Source of the DNA: JBIQJD01 sp044507695
GTDB taxonomy: Bacteria > Bacteroidota > Ignavibacteria > Ignavibacteriales > Ignavibacteriaceae
NCBI GenBank assembly: GCA_044507695.1
Contig: JBIQJD010000007.1
Span: 1-64,000, forward strand
Reading direction: 5' to 3'
DNA length: 64,000 bases
This document shows positions 24,405 through 33,876 of this stretch, piece by piece. The notes below the pieces were generated by a model. That model was not told the origin of the DNA, did not search any database, and worked only from the letters and a program-made list of their open reading frames with translations. Made by a program: the position numbers and the translations under genes. Each line of letters starts with the position of its first letter. Position 1 is the stretch's first letter.

Positions 24405-26629
24405 TGCCCGATAATAATTTATCCCGTTCCGAGGGTACAAAATTTCAGCGGAGCTTCAGGGTAAAACTGTTAATCGGATTGTTAACTGTTGTACTTATCG
24501 TACTTATGTTTCCGCGCGGTGAATCAATTGAAACAGAAGTTACTGTTGGTTCAATCTGGATTCATGATGATCTTATTGCTCCATTTAGCTTTCCGGTTTC
24601 AAAAGATCCGCAGGTGTACCAGCGTGAACTTAAAGAAGCTGCAGAAAGTGTTTATCCGGTTTTTGTAAAAGATGACAGAACAGGCGGCAGCATTGCTGAT
24701 TCTATTGAAAGATATTCTTCATATCTTCTTAACCTGATTGACAGCATTATTGTTAATGAAGAAGCCAATGTTGTTAATCCTACCTTTCTGAGTACAGCAA
24801 CTTTTAATACATTTAAAAATCTGCGCAGCCAGGAAAGAAACATGCTTGTAAGGCGCGGATTAAATCTTAACTCACTTTTTAATACTGCAAAATCTATTGT
24901 TGAATCTGCATACGGCAACGGTATTTTGAATTTAAGCTCATTCAGCGGAGGACATGACAGCATTGCAATACGCACAGGTAATGTTGATAAGATTGAACCA
25001 ATCAGCCGGTACACTGAAGTTGATACTGCCCGCAGCAGAGTTGCTCAACAGATTCAATCAAAAAATTATCCCCAGGAAATAGAGAAAGCATTAGTTGAAT
25101 ACGCTTCTCATTTTGTAATTCCAAACATTATCTTTAATCCTGATCTTGCAAATGAAGAAATTGAACAAGCTCAAAAAAATGTTTCAAAATATTCAGGCAT
25201 AGTAAATGAGAATGAACGCATAATTGCAAAGCATGATAGGGTTACAAAAGAAGTAAAACTAAAAATTGATTCTTTTAAAGCAGCCAAGGCTGAGAGAATT
25301 GGTGAAGAAGGATTTCTTCTTCAGTTAATTGGAAAATTTTTTCACATAGCGTTTTTAATATCATTACCGGCCATTTATTTTGCTCTTTTCAGAAAAAGAA
25401 TTTTTTATAATAACTCCAAGCTGCTTTTAATAGCGCTGCTGTTCCTGTTCATTTCTTTTGTAACATTTCTGATTAACCAGATTTCGGTTCCTGCGCCGCT
25501 TCACTTCTTAATTTTTATTCCTGCTGCGGCAATGCTTATTACAATAATTTTTGATTCACGTGTTGGATTTTATACAACTGTAATTTTATGTCTCATAACA
25601 GGTGCGTTGAGAGGAAACGATTATACTTTTACAGCAATGAATATTTTTACCGGTGCGCTTTCGGTTTACACAGTTAGAGATATTAAAAACCGATCGCAGA
25701 TATTTCGTTCCTTCCTTTACATACTGCTTGGTTATCTTGTTGCGGTACTTGCTTTCGGGCTTGAACGGTTTGCTCCAATTCAGCAAATATTAATTGAATT
25801 TGCTTTTGCAGGAACCAATGCTCTTGTTAGTCCGGTTTTAACTTACGGCTTATTAATTTTCTTTGAACGGTTGTTTAACATTACAACTGACCTTACTCTT
25901 GTTGAACTTTCTAATTTTGACAGGCCGCTTTTAAAAGAACTTGCGCGGAAAGCTCCGGGAACATTTAATCATGCTATGACAATGGGAACACTTGCAGAAA
26001 CTGCTGCTGAAAAAATCGGCGCGAACCCGCTGCTGGCACGTGTTGGAGCATATTATCATGATATCGGCAAAACTTTATCACCGCAGAATTTTGTGGAGAA
26101 CCAGTTAAACAACCGGAATATTCATGAAAATCTTTCTCCCGAAGAAAGCGTTAATCTAATTGCTTCACATGTGCAGGAAGGAATTCAACTTGCAAAAGAA
26201 AATAAACTTCCGCAGGAAATAATTGATTTCATCCCGATGCATCATGGAACATCTGTAATTTCCTTCTTTTATGAAAAAGCAAAAAAACTTTATGGTGAAT
26301 CTAATGTTAATATTGATGATTACCGTTATCCCGGACCAAATCCTAATACAAGGGAAACAGCAATAATAATGCTTGCGGATGGATGCGAATCAGCAGTGCG
26401 TTCAATTCAGGATCCTGATCCGGTAAAGGTTGAAAATATGATTAACAAAATCATTAAGGATAGAATTGATTCCGGTCTGTTGAATGATTCACCTTTAACT
26501 TTCAGAGATATTGAAAAAATAAAAGAAGCATTTATAAGTATTCTTCTCGGTCAGCATCACCGCAGGATACGTTATCCCAAACAGGAAGAAATGGAAAAAG
26601 GTATTGAAGAGAAAAAGAATGAAGGATGA
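24404..26629 (+). CDS. pgpH: PgpH-type seven-TM HD phosphohydrolase (probable c-di-AMP phosphodiesterase)
   Basis: The 741-residue protein has an N-terminal membrane anchor (about 20-37), a large extracytoplasmic 7TMR-HDED domain, seven membrane helices at about 300-475, and a cytoplasmic HD domain. HD residues include H552-D553 in AYYHDIGKT, preceded by NHAMTMG and followed by HVQEG and HHGTS. Proteins of this architecture (PgpH of Listeria) hydrolyse c-di-AMP to pApA. No c-di-AMP cyclase is in the window. It lies between a phosphatase and xerD. The enzymatic role is taken from the family. Confidence 0.88.
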   Translation: MPDNNLSRSEGTKFQRSFRVKLLIGLLTVVLIVLMFPRGESIETEVTVGSIWIHDDLIAPFSFPVSKDPQVYQRELKEAAESVYPVFVKDDRTGGSIADSIERYSSYLLNLIDSIIVNEEANVVNPTFLSTATFNTFKNLRSQERNMLVRRGLNLNSLFNTAKSIVESAYGNGILNLSSFSGGHDSIAIRTGNVDKIEPISRYTEVDTARSRVAQQIQSKNYPQEIEKALVEYASHFVIPNIIFNPDLANEEIEQAQKNVSKYSGIVNENERIIAKHDRVTKEVKLKIDSFKAAKAERIGEEGFLLQLIGKFFHIAFLISLPAIYFALFRKRIFYNNSKLLLIALLFLFISFVTFLINQISVPAPLHFLIFIPAAAMLITIIFDSRVGFYTTVILCLITGALRGNDYTFTAMNIFTGALSVYTVRDIKNRSQIFRSFLYILLGYLVAVLAFGLERFAPIQQILIEFAFAGTNALVSPVLTYGLLIFFERLFNITTDLTLVELSNFDRPLLKELARKAPGTFNHAMTMGTLAETAAEKIGANPLLARVGAYYHDIGKTLSPQNFVENQLNNRNIHENLSPEESVNLIASHVQEGIQLAKENKLPQEIIDFIPMHHGTSVISFFYEKAKKLYGESNVNIDDYRYPGPNPNTRETAIIMLADGCESAVRSIQDPDPVKVENMINKIIKDRIDSGLLNDSPLTFRDIEKIKEAFISILLGQHHRRIRYPKQEEMEKGIEEKKNEG

Positions 26630-26638
26630 TATCTGCAA

Positions 26639-27553
26639 ATGGTTGATGAACCAAAAGAAGCAATGTTCCTGTTTTTAAAAGAATATCTTACAATTCTCCG
26701 GCTTGAAAAAAATCTCTCAGAAAATACAGTAGCTTCATACCGTAATGATATTACAGCATTAATAAAATTTTTGGCTGATGATAATATTTCTGATCCTTCC
26801 GAAGTAAAGTATCAGAATCTCCATTCGTTTTTTAAATCGTTAAATAATGCCGGACTTGCAGGTTCATCAGCGGGAAGATATTATTCTTCCATAAAAGGAT
26901 TTTTCAAATATCTTCTTGCAAATAATTATATAGATACTAATCCGGTTGAAAAAATTCCGCCGCCAAGACCAGCAAAAAATCTTCCGGGAGTTTTATCATA
27001 CAATGAAATTGAATCAATTCTTTCTGCTCCCGATACAGAAGATAAACTTGGCTTGAGGGATAAAGCTTTGCTTGAATTGTTATATGCGTGCGGTACAAGG
27101 GTATCTGAATTAATTAACATAAAAATTTCAGATCTTTTTTTGCAGGATGAAATTATCCGTGTATTTGGAAAAGGCAGTAAAGAAAGATTAATTCCGATTG
27201 GCAGCAGCGCAATCAACTGGATCCGGGAATATCTTGTAAAAAGCAGACCGCTGATTATGAAAAAGGCTTTAAGCGAGAATTATTTATTTTTAAATGCACG
27301 CGGCTCAAAATTATCACGAATGGGAGTCTGGAAAATTGTTGACAGGTATGCAAAAGAAGCTGGCATAACTAAAGAAATTCATCCGCATACTTTCAGGCAT
27401 TCATTTGCCACACATTTAATTGAAGGCGGTGCTGATTTGCGCGCAGTTCAGGAAATGCTTGGGCATGCTGATATTTCCACAACACAAATCTACACTCACA
27501 TTGATCGTGATTATGTTAAACAGGTTCATAAGCAGTATCATCCGCGCGGTTAG
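26639..27553 (+). CDS. xerD: Tyrosine recombinase XerD/XerC
   Basis: A 304-residue tyrosine recombinase that resolves chromosome dimers at dif. It has an N-terminal SAM-like core-binding domain and a catalytic domain with R154 (ACGTRVSEL), H250 and R253 (HTFRHSFATHL), H276 (MLGHADISTTQ) and the nucleophile Y285 (IYTHI). Length and the LGHADISTTQIYTH block match XerD/XerC rather than an integron or phage integrase. Which of the two it is cannot be settled from one copy. Confidence 0.92.
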   Translation: MVDEPKEAMFLFLKEYLTILRLEKNLSENTVASYRNDITALIKFLADDNISDPSEVKYQNLHSFFKSLNNAGLAGSSAGRYYSSIKGFFKYLLANNYIDTNPVEKIPPPRPAKNLPGVLSYNEIESILSAPDTEDKLGLRDKALLELLYACGTRVSELINIKISDLFLQDEIIRVFGKGSKERLIPIGSSAINWIREYLVKSRPLIMKKALSENYLFLNARGSKLSRMGVWKIVDRYAKEAGITKEIHPHTFRHSFATHLIEGGADLRAVQEMLGHADISTTQIYTHIDRDYVKQVHKQYHPRG

Positions 27554-27584
27554 AATTTCATAAAAATAGGAAAGGCTAATCTAT

Positions 27585-28235
27585 TTGCCCGATATTCAAA
27601 TCAGTGAAAGATTAATTTCTTTTATCACATTCCTCCCGATGTTTTTTCTTTCTATCACAATTCACGAATTTGCTCATGCATTTACTGCAAGCAGACTTGG
27701 CGATAACACAGCTAAAAATTCCGGCAGGCTTAGCCTTAATCCTTTTAAACATGCTGATATCATCGGAACCATTATCATGCCTGTTGCTTCATTCGCTTCC
27801 GGCTTTGCGTTAATCGGATGGGCAAAACCTGTTCCGGTTGATAGAAGAAATTTTAAAAATGTATACAGAGATGATGCAATCGTTTCGGCAGCAGGTCCGT
27901 TTTCCAATTTAATTCTTGCAATTATTTTCTTTATTGGATTTCTAATCTCTGCGGAAATTTTAAATGCAAATGATTCACTTGTAGTTAACCTATTCTGGTA
28001 TGGAGTTTTCTTCAATATATTCTTATGTGCTTTTAACCTTATTCCAATTCCGCCGCTGGATGGTTCACACATTTTGTTTGATTTATTTCCCAACAGGATT
28101 ACTGCCGGTTTACTCAATCTGGGTTTGTATGGTTCAATTTTGTTGCTGCTGTTCATATACAGCCCTTTATGGGGAATCTTTATGGAATTAGTTAATTTTA
28201 TTTTGCGTGTATTTTTAAGAATAGCCGGATATTAA
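27585..28235 (+). CDS. Site-2-protease-like M50 metallopeptidase, minimal form
   Basis: A 216-residue integral membrane zinc protease of the YwhC/Rip type. The zinc site is H27-E28-x-x-H31 (HEFAHAFTA), with the third ligand in PPLDGSHIL near residue 158. About five membrane helices are visible and no PDZ domain, so this is the compact subfamily. It starts with TTG at 27585 after AGGAAAGG. Substrates of this subgroup are mostly unknown. Confidence 0.88.
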   Translation: MPDIQISERLISFITFLPMFFLSITIHEFAHAFTASRLGDNTAKNSGRLSLNPFKHADIIGTIIMPVASFASGFALIGWAKPVPVDRRNFKNVYRDDAIVSAAGPFSNLILAIIFFIGFLISAEILNANDSLVVNLFWYGVFFNIFLCAFNLIPIPPLDGSHILFDLFPNRITAGLLNLGLYGSILLLLFIYSPLWGIFMELVNFILRVFLRIAGY

Positions 28236-28252
28236 AAAGTTTTAATAAAAAA

Positions 28253-30106
28253 TTGAAAACATATCTGAGAATATTAACATACGTTAAGCCTTACTGGAAG
28301 CATCTTTCGCTTTCAGTAATCTTTACAATCTTATTTGCAATATTAAACGGAGCTTCTGTTTATTTAACTATTCCGCTGCTTGATACACTTTTCCAGGAAT
28401 CAAACAGACAGGTAGTTACGCAAACAACACCGTTTGATACAACAACCGGGATTTTGCCAGGCTGGCTGCAAAAAATTGAACATGATCTTTCATCCGCATT
28501 TAATGCCTTTGTCTTTAGCGGAAGCAAACTTGATGCGCTGTTTAAAATATGCATGCTTGTCTTAATTGCATTTCTTGCAAAGAATATTTTTGGATACCTG
28601 CAGGCATACTTTCTTGCGTACGTTGAACAGGGAACGATGAAAGATTTGCGGAATGCTGCATATACCCATCTCCATGAACTTCCGATGAGTTACTTTAAAA
28701 AAGAACGCGTTGGAAATCTAATTTCAAGAATTACAAATGATGTTAATATTGTTCAGGCAAGTATCTCCGCGGCGTTTTTAAATCTTATACGTGAACCGCT
28801 TACAATTATTGTTTTTCTTTTAATTGCTTTAAGTATAAGCTGGCAGCTTACTCTCCTTGCGTTTGTAATTCTTCCTTTCTCAATGATTATTATTGCATGG
28901 ATTGGTTTGAAATTAAGAAAGCAGAGCGCGGTTATACAGGCTAAAATGGCTGATATAACGAGCATTCTTCAGGAGACAATTTCCGGAGTAAAAATTGTAA
29001 AAGCTTTTGGAATGGAAAATTATGAGAATCAAAAATTCAAAAAAGAAACTCAAAGCTTTTTCAGGATGATGTTAAAAATTGTGAGGATAAGAAATTCTTC
29101 TTCCCCAATTACTGAATTTCTCTCGGTCATTGTTGGAGTTGTAATAATTTACTTTGGCGGAGTTCTTGTTCTTCAGGAAAATACTTTAAAGGCAAGTGAG
29201 TTTCTTGGATTTCTGTTTGCAATTTTTCAGCTGATGCCGCCAATAAAAGAATTAAGCAGTGTTAATAACCGTATTCAGGAATCAAGTGCAGCGGGAGACA
29301 GGATTTTTGAAATACTTGATACTCATCCCATCATCAAAAATGAAACCGGTGCGGTGCCATTAACTGATTTTAATAATAAAGTGAAGTTTGAAAATGTAAA
29401 TTTCAAATATGATGACTCTGATGATTATGTTTTGCAGAATATAAATTTTGAAGTGAGCAAGGGAGAGGTAATTGCACTTGTTGGTCCAAGCGGTGGTGGT
29501 AAATCCACACTTGTAGATCTCATTCCCCGTTTTTATGATCCCACAAACGGCAGAATAACAATTGATGAAGTTGATATTAAAAAGTTCACGCTTGATACTT
29601 TGCGCAGTAAAATGGGAATTGTAACACAGGAAACTTTCCTGTTTAATGAATCGATAAAAAATAATATTGCATACGGCTTAACAAACTATCCGCTTGAGCG
29701 CGTAATTGAAGCAGCTAAAACCGCAAACGCACACAATTTTATTTTGCAGATGCCGCAAGGCTATGATACAATAATTGGTGAACGCGGCGTTAAACTCTCC
29801 GGCGGGCAGCGGCAAAGGATTTCAATTGCAAGGGCATTATTAAAAGATCCTGAAATTATGATATTTGATGAAGCAACTTCTGCACTTGATAATGAATCAG
29901 AGCTTCTTGTGCAGGAAGCAATTGAACGAATGATGAAGAACCGCACTACATTTGTAATTGCCCACAGGTTAAGCACAATACGTAACGCAACAAAAATTAT
30001 TGTTCTTGATAAAGGACGCATCATACAAACAGGCAGGCATGATGATCTTCTTCGGGATACCTCGGGTCTTTATTTTAAACTTTACGAGATGCAGTTCAGA
30101 GATTAA
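28253..30106 (+). CDS. MsbA-type ABC exporter (lipid A / lipid flippase family)
   Basis: A 617-residue half-transporter with six membrane helices followed by an ATPase domain. It has Walker A GPSGGGKST at 411-419, Q-loop VTQETFLF, signature LSGGQRQR, Walker B IMIFDEATSALD and the H-loop AHRLS. An insertion after TM1 (about 45-85) is longer than in E. coli MsbA. It starts with TTG at 28253 and overlaps the O-antigen ligase by 1 bp, which supports a role in lipid A or LPS flipping. Confidence 0.9.
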   Translation: MKTYLRILTYVKPYWKHLSLSVIFTILFAILNGASVYLTIPLLDTLFQESNRQVVTQTTPFDTTTGILPGWLQKIEHDLSSAFNAFVFSGSKLDALFKICMLVLIAFLAKNIFGYLQAYFLAYVEQGTMKDLRNAAYTHLHELPMSYFKKERVGNLISRITNDVNIVQASISAAFLNLIREPLTIIVFLLIALSISWQLTLLAFVILPFSMIIIAWIGLKLRKQSAVIQAKMADITSILQETISGVKIVKAFGMENYENQKFKKETQSFFRMMLKIVRIRNSSSPITEFLSVIVGVVIIYFGGVLVLQENTLKASEFLGFLFAIFQLMPPIKELSSVNNRIQESSAAGDRIFEILDTHPIIKNETGAVPLTDFNNKVKFENVNFKYDDSDDYVLQNINFEVSKGEVIALVGPSGGGKSTLVDLIPRFYDPTNGRITIDEVDIKKFTLDTLRSKMGIVTQETFLFNESIKNNIAYGLTNYPLERVIEAAKTANAHNFILQMPQGYDTIIGERGVKLSGGQRQRISIARALLKDPEIMIFDEATSALDNESELLVQEAIERMMKNRTTFVIAHRLSTIRNATKIIVLDKGRIIQTGRHDDLLRDTSGLYFKLYEMQFRD

Positions 30107-31269
30107 TGATTATAACAAGATTTGATAAACGCGCTTATTTTTTTCTTCTCGCTGCTTCTGTAAGCAGTTTTCTTCTTTCATTATTCCTCCTCCAATTATT
30201 TGCCGGCTTGCTCGTTATCTTTTGGCTATTTGAATCAAACGAAAATAAAAAAAAATCATTTGATCTGATTGCTGCTTCAGTGCTTCTGTTTGGATTAGTA
30301 AGAATTTTATCAATTATCTTTTCTGAATATTCTTCCGTAAGTGTTCATTCATTTTATAAAGAAGCTCTATTCTATCTGGGATTTTTTTCATTCACATATT
30401 ATTTAAAATCATTTGAACAGAAAAAAATATTTAACCTCATTTATATTTTTACTGCAGCATCAGCAGTTGTTGCTTTAATAGGGCTTATTCTTTTCAATTT
30501 TAAATTTGTTGATAGAGCACAATCATTCTCATCTGGCTACAGCACTTTTTCCTCATATCTTATAACAGGGTTGGGGATTGCAGTTTGCATTTCAAATCTT
30601 TTAAAAGAAAAGAAACTTTTTTACCTATGGCTTGCTGCTGTGGTTTTATTGTTAACAGGCATTATTACTTCATTGGGAAGATTAAACATTGCAATTGCGG
30701 GATTGATAATTATTGCTGCAATAATATCTAACAAAATCAAAATCAGATATTCTTTAATAATAATTATTTGTGCAGGGTTGTTATCCTTTCTTTCTTTTCA
30801 AAATAATACTGCCGAAGTCTCACAAAGAATTGAGCAGCCTGCACAGTTATCTGATAGAGATATTATTTATAAAGGTGCGCAGGAACTTTGGTCAGAACAT
30901 CCTCTGCTTGGTTTCGGTCCAAGAACATTTCACCAGATTTTTCCATTTAAAAATCAGTTTGCAGATAAAGGCATAGGAAGCTGGCATAATGATTTTCTTG
31001 AAATTTATTTTGAGGAAGGATTTGCCGGATTGCTCACTTTCATTTTTATGCTGCTTATTCCCTTCCTGGAAGGAATAAAATTATTAAAAGGTTCAGTCAG
31101 TTATGAATCAAAATTATTTACGTTCGGAATTCTTTCTTCTTTAGCTGCACTTATTCTCTCAGCATTAACAGCGGGATTCATAAACTCTCCGGTTTTATCA
31201 CTTGTGTTTGTATTTTTAATCGCTTCAATTTCAGCGCTGCGTTTTCAAAATAAAGAATCGATTAATTAA
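30106..31269 (+). CDS. O-antigen ligase / polymerase family membrane protein
   Basis: A 387-residue protein with about 10-12 hydrophobic segments and the Wzy_C-type periplasmic loop: EHPLLGFGPRTFHQIF followed by SWHNDFLEIYFEEGF. The family joins O-antigen to lipid A core (WaaL) or polymerises O units (Wzy); sequence alone does not separate these. Its link to the MsbA-type gene favours a ligase. The end overlaps the convergent gene at 31262 by 8 bp. Confidence 0.85.
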   Translation: MIITRFDKRAYFFLLAASVSSFLLSLFLLQLFAGLLVIFWLFESNENKKKSFDLIAASVLLFGLVRILSIIFSEYSSVSVHSFYKEALFYLGFFSFTYYLKSFEQKKIFNLIYIFTAASAVVALIGLILFNFKFVDRAQSFSSGYSTFSSYLITGLGIAVCISNLLKEKKLFYLWLAAVVLLLTGIITSLGRLNIAIAGLIIIAAIISNKIKIRYSLIIIICAGLLSFLSFQNNTAEVSQRIEQPAQLSDRDIIYKGAQELWSEHPLLGFGPRTFHQIFPFKNQFADKGIGSWHNDFLEIYFEEGFAGLLTFIFMLLIPFLEGIKLLKGSVSYESKLFTFGILSSLAALILSALTAGFINSPVLSLVFVFLIASISALRFQNKESIN

Positions 31270-31717
31270 AAAAATACCTGATTCCTAACCCGCCATTGAC
31301 AGACATGTCAACATCAGGAGCTAGATTTAATACAGGAACAATTTCCACAAACACATCAAGCGGGGCAGTTTTTACAAACCAAGCCGCACCCATTACACCT
31401 CTTATTCCCAAAAGGCTTTGCCCGGCTTTTCTGGTCTTAACGCGTACTCCGGGACCAAAGTAAAGAGCAAAAATTTCAGTGGAAGGAAAAACATCATAAG
31501 CATGCCAGAGATAATCAACATGAAGATGAACTCTTCCGTTTGAAGAAAAAGATGAACCGAAACCATAATCAAAAGCGTTAACACTGTTAAGCCAGTACTT
31601 TGCACTTAAGCCTGTTGGTTCACCAAGTATAATTCCTAAACCAAAACCTTTATCTTGTGAGAAAAGGTTTCCGCATACGATAAAACAAAGCAATGCAGTT
31701 AAAAATAATTTTTTCAT
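31262..31717 (-). CDS. Small outer-membrane-type beta-barrel protein, unknown function
   Basis: A 151-residue protein with a clear signal peptide (MKKLFLTALLCFIVCGNLFSQ). The mature part is rich in alternating Gly/aromatic strands (GFGLGIILGEPTGLSAKYW) and ends in YFFN, an aromatic terminus typical of outer-membrane barrels. It resembles small DUF3996-like proteins, where 'GEPTGLSAKYW' is a recurring motif. Eight-strand size is likely. It is convergent with the O-antigen ligase gene. Confidence 0.75.
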   Translation of the reverse strand: MKKLFLTALLCFIVCGNLFSQDKGFGLGIILGEPTGLSAKYWLNSVNAFDYGFGSSFSSNGRVHLHVDYLWHAYDVFPSTEIFALYFGPGVRVKTRKAGQSLLGIRGVMGAAWFVKTAPLDVFVEIVPVLNLAPDVDMSVNGGLGIRYFFN

Positions 31718-31755
31718 TTTGCCATTAATTTTTAATGCTGCGCAAGTTAATGTTT

Positions 31756-31784
31756 TTGAACAAAATTTTCTATCCGTTTATAAC
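31756..31784 (+). promoter_or_regulatory. Putative promoter of the GlmU-like gene at 31901
   Basis: TTGAAC (31756-31761), a 17-bp spacer and TATAAC (31779-31784), with the right orientation. This would leave a leader of about 110 nt before the ATG. Confidence 0.4.
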
Positions 31785-31900
31785 AAACATGTTTTTCATA
31801 ACATTAAAATATCAAATAGATTATCCAACATTACAACTATTGGAAATGGATAAGTCATTCTTTAACTTTTGTTTCAACCTCAAAGCCAATGGAGAAATTA

Positions 31901-33406
31901 ATGGAAGTCAAAACAAAAAATTCTGTTTACGATCTGGTTGAAAAATTATCTTCAGAATTTAATTATCAAAGTAATGAAGCAGCGATTATACTGGCAGCAG
32001 GCCATGGCAAGCGGATAAAGTCTCAGCGCTCAAAAATGCTGCATAACATCTGGGAAGTGCCAACTGTTGAACGCGTTTATAAAGCCTGCGCTGATGCAAT
32101 TAAAGATATAAATCTTGTTGTTGTTGTTGGTATTAAAGCTGAAGATGTAATTAATGTCATCGGCAAAAGAAAAAATACCGTTTTTGCATTCCAGGAATTT
32201 CAAAACGGAACCGGCCATGCTGTGCAGGTTGCACTTGAGCGTATTGATGAAAAATTATTTGATGGAACGGTGTATGTGCTCCCCGGTGATATGGGTTTGA
32301 TAGATAAAGAAACAATGGTAAGATTCAGAGAGGAATTTCATAAATCGAAATGCGATATGATGGTTCTTACAGGAATTTTTGAAGGCGATCCGAAGGATAA
32401 TGCATACGGAAGAATAGTTAGAGTTAAGCAGACAGATGAAGATGGAAATCCTTCAGGAAAAGATTTTGGAAAAGTAATTGAAATTATAGAGCATAAAGAT
32501 ATTCTTGCTATTACTGAAGATACACCTTATAGACTCAAGTATAACGGTAAAATTTATTCTTACACAAAAAAAGAATTAATTGAAAATAATGAATTTAATT
32601 CCGGTGTGTATGCATTTAATTATAAAAAATTAATTGAACTGATAAATTCTATTTCAAGCAACAACGCGCAGAATGAAATTTATATTACTGATCTGATTTC
32701 ACTCTTTAACAGTAAAGGTTATTCTGTTGATGCTGTAAGCCCGCTGGAACAATATGTAGTAATGGGCTTTAATAATAAATCTGTTTTAAAAGAGATGGAA
32801 AAAGTTGCCCGTGAAAAAATTTACAACAAGCTGAAGGATATAATTGATATTGAAGACCCGGATGATTTTTTTATTCATGAAGAAGTTGTTGATCAAATAA
32901 TCGATATGGATAAAAATAATGTTCCTCTTGATATACGAATTGGCAAAGGCGCTTATGTTGGCAAAGGAGTTAAATTAAATTATAATCTTGATATAAGAAG
33001 AAATGCTGTAGTTTATGGAAATGTAAATTTTGGCAAGAATGTTAAAGTCTGGCAGAATGTTCATATATCATGTTTTCCCAATCAACAGTTAAATATTGGT
33101 AATAATGTTGAGATTTTATGGGGAGATATTATAAAAGGAAGAATTGATATTGGAGATGGTTCGCGTATCGAATCAAGTGTTAATATGACAGGCAGCGATG
33201 ATTTTCCCCTGAAAATTGGTAAAAATGTTTTGATAAAAGGAACGAGTTATATTTTCGGATCAATCATTGAAGATGATATACATATTGAACACAGCGTGGT
33301 TATAAAGAAAAAAGTTGACAGGCTTGTAAAAAGAAACGGAGAAATTCAGCAGATCAGATTTTATCTGCCAATGCCGGAAGGAATTGACGCAATTGAAGAT
33401 TTATGA
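31901..33406 (+). CDS. NTP-transferase with beta-helix domain, GlmU/GalU-like
   Basis: A 501-residue protein with an N-terminal nucleotidyltransferase domain (IILAAGHGKRIKSQRSKML at about 27-45, QNGTGHAVQVAL, LPGDMGLID) and a C-terminal left-handed beta-helix (about 345-480). Compared with classical GlmU, the pyrophosphorylase half is canonical, but the acetyltransferase catalytic loop is not recognisable. I place the start at 31901, where GGAG sits six bases upstream; an ATG at 31889 lacks a site. It likely makes a UDP- or dTDP-sugar; the sugar is not known. Confidence 0.8.
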   Translation: MEVKTKNSVYDLVEKLSSEFNYQSNEAAIILAAGHGKRIKSQRSKMLHNIWEVPTVERVYKACADAIKDINLVVVVGIKAEDVINVIGKRKNTVFAFQEFQNGTGHAVQVALERIDEKLFDGTVYVLPGDMGLIDKETMVRFREEFHKSKCDMMVLTGIFEGDPKDNAYGRIVRVKQTDEDGNPSGKDFGKVIEIIEHKDILAITEDTPYRLKYNGKIYSYTKKELIENNEFNSGVYAFNYKKLIELINSISSNNAQNEIYITDLISLFNSKGYSVDAVSPLEQYVVMGFNNKSVLKEMEKVAREKIYNKLKDIIDIEDPDDFFIHEEVVDQIIDMDKNNVPLDIRIGKGAYVGKGVKLNYNLDIRRNAVVYGNVNFGKNVKVWQNVHISCFPNQQLNIGNNVEILWGDIIKGRIDIGDGSRIESSVNMTGSDDFPLKIGKNVLIKGTSYIFGSIIEDDIHIEHSVVIKKKVDRLVKRNGEIQQIRFYLPMPEGIDAIEDL

Positions 33407-33430
33407 ATGTGAACAAAGTGGTTTAAAACT

Positions 33431-33462
33431 AAAAAAGACTCTTGAAAAGAGTCTTTTTTTTT
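33431..33462. terminator. Bidirectional rho-independent terminator
   Basis: AAAGACTCTT-ga-AAAGAGTCTTT with flanking A and T runs makes a strong hairpin between two convergent genes (the nucleotidyltransferase and rpsT). It has T tracts on both strands and can serve both. Confidence 0.88.
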
Positions 33463-33477
33463 CAAACAAAACTTTTA

Positions 33478-33741
33478 TTACTTAGCGGCTTTAAGACCAT
33501 TTAAATGTTTTGTTAAAGCAGATTTTTTTCTTGCTGCAGTATTTCTGTGTAAAATTCCTTTTGAAGATTCTCTGTCCAGTATTGCAACTGCTTCTTTGTA
33601 TAACTTTTCTGCTTCTTCCGGTTCAGTGGCGGCTAACGCTTTTTTAACGTGTGTCTTTATTTTAGATTCAGCCATTTGATTAATTTTTCTTTTGCGTTCA
33701 CTGGAGCGAATTCTTTTCTTTGCCGACTTATGATTAGCCAT
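33478..33741 (-). CDS. rpsT: 30S ribosomal protein S20
   Basis: An 87-residue, very basic protein starting MANHKSAKKRIRSSERKR, the standard S20 N-terminus, with the conserved GILHRNTAARKKSAL block. It binds 16S rRNA in 30S assembly. It is monocistronic, with its own strong promoter at 33784-33814 and a terminator at 33431-33462. Confidence 0.98.
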   Translation of the reverse strand: MANHKSAKKRIRSSERKRKINQMAESKIKTHVKKALAATEPEEAEKLYKEAVAILDRESSKGILHRNTAARKKSALTKHLNGLKAAK

Positions 33742-33783
33742 TTAAATAACCTTTTTTAGAAATTCTTTTAAAAAAAATGAACT

Positions 33784-33814
33784 CAAATATAGGAATTGAT
33801 GGGTTTGATGTCAA
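33784..33814 (-). promoter_or_regulatory. rpsT promoter
   Basis: On the minus strand, TTGACA (33814-33809), a 17-bp spacer and TATATTTG (33791-33784). This is a perfect -35 and also fits the Bacteroidota-type TAnnTTTG -10, located about 43-50 bp before the ATG. Confidence 0.8.
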
Positions 33815-33834
33815 ATATTTGTTTCGTACATTTG
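33805..33834 (+). promoter_or_regulatory. queE promoter
   Basis: On the plus strand, TTGATG (33805-33810), a 16-bp spacer and TACATTTG (33827-33834), about 43 bp before the queE ATG. Its -35 overlaps the opposite-strand rpsT -35 by two bases. Confidence 0.6.
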
Positions 33835-33876
33835 CTAAAAAATTGTTGAAATATGAAGCAAAAACAAAGAATTTGA

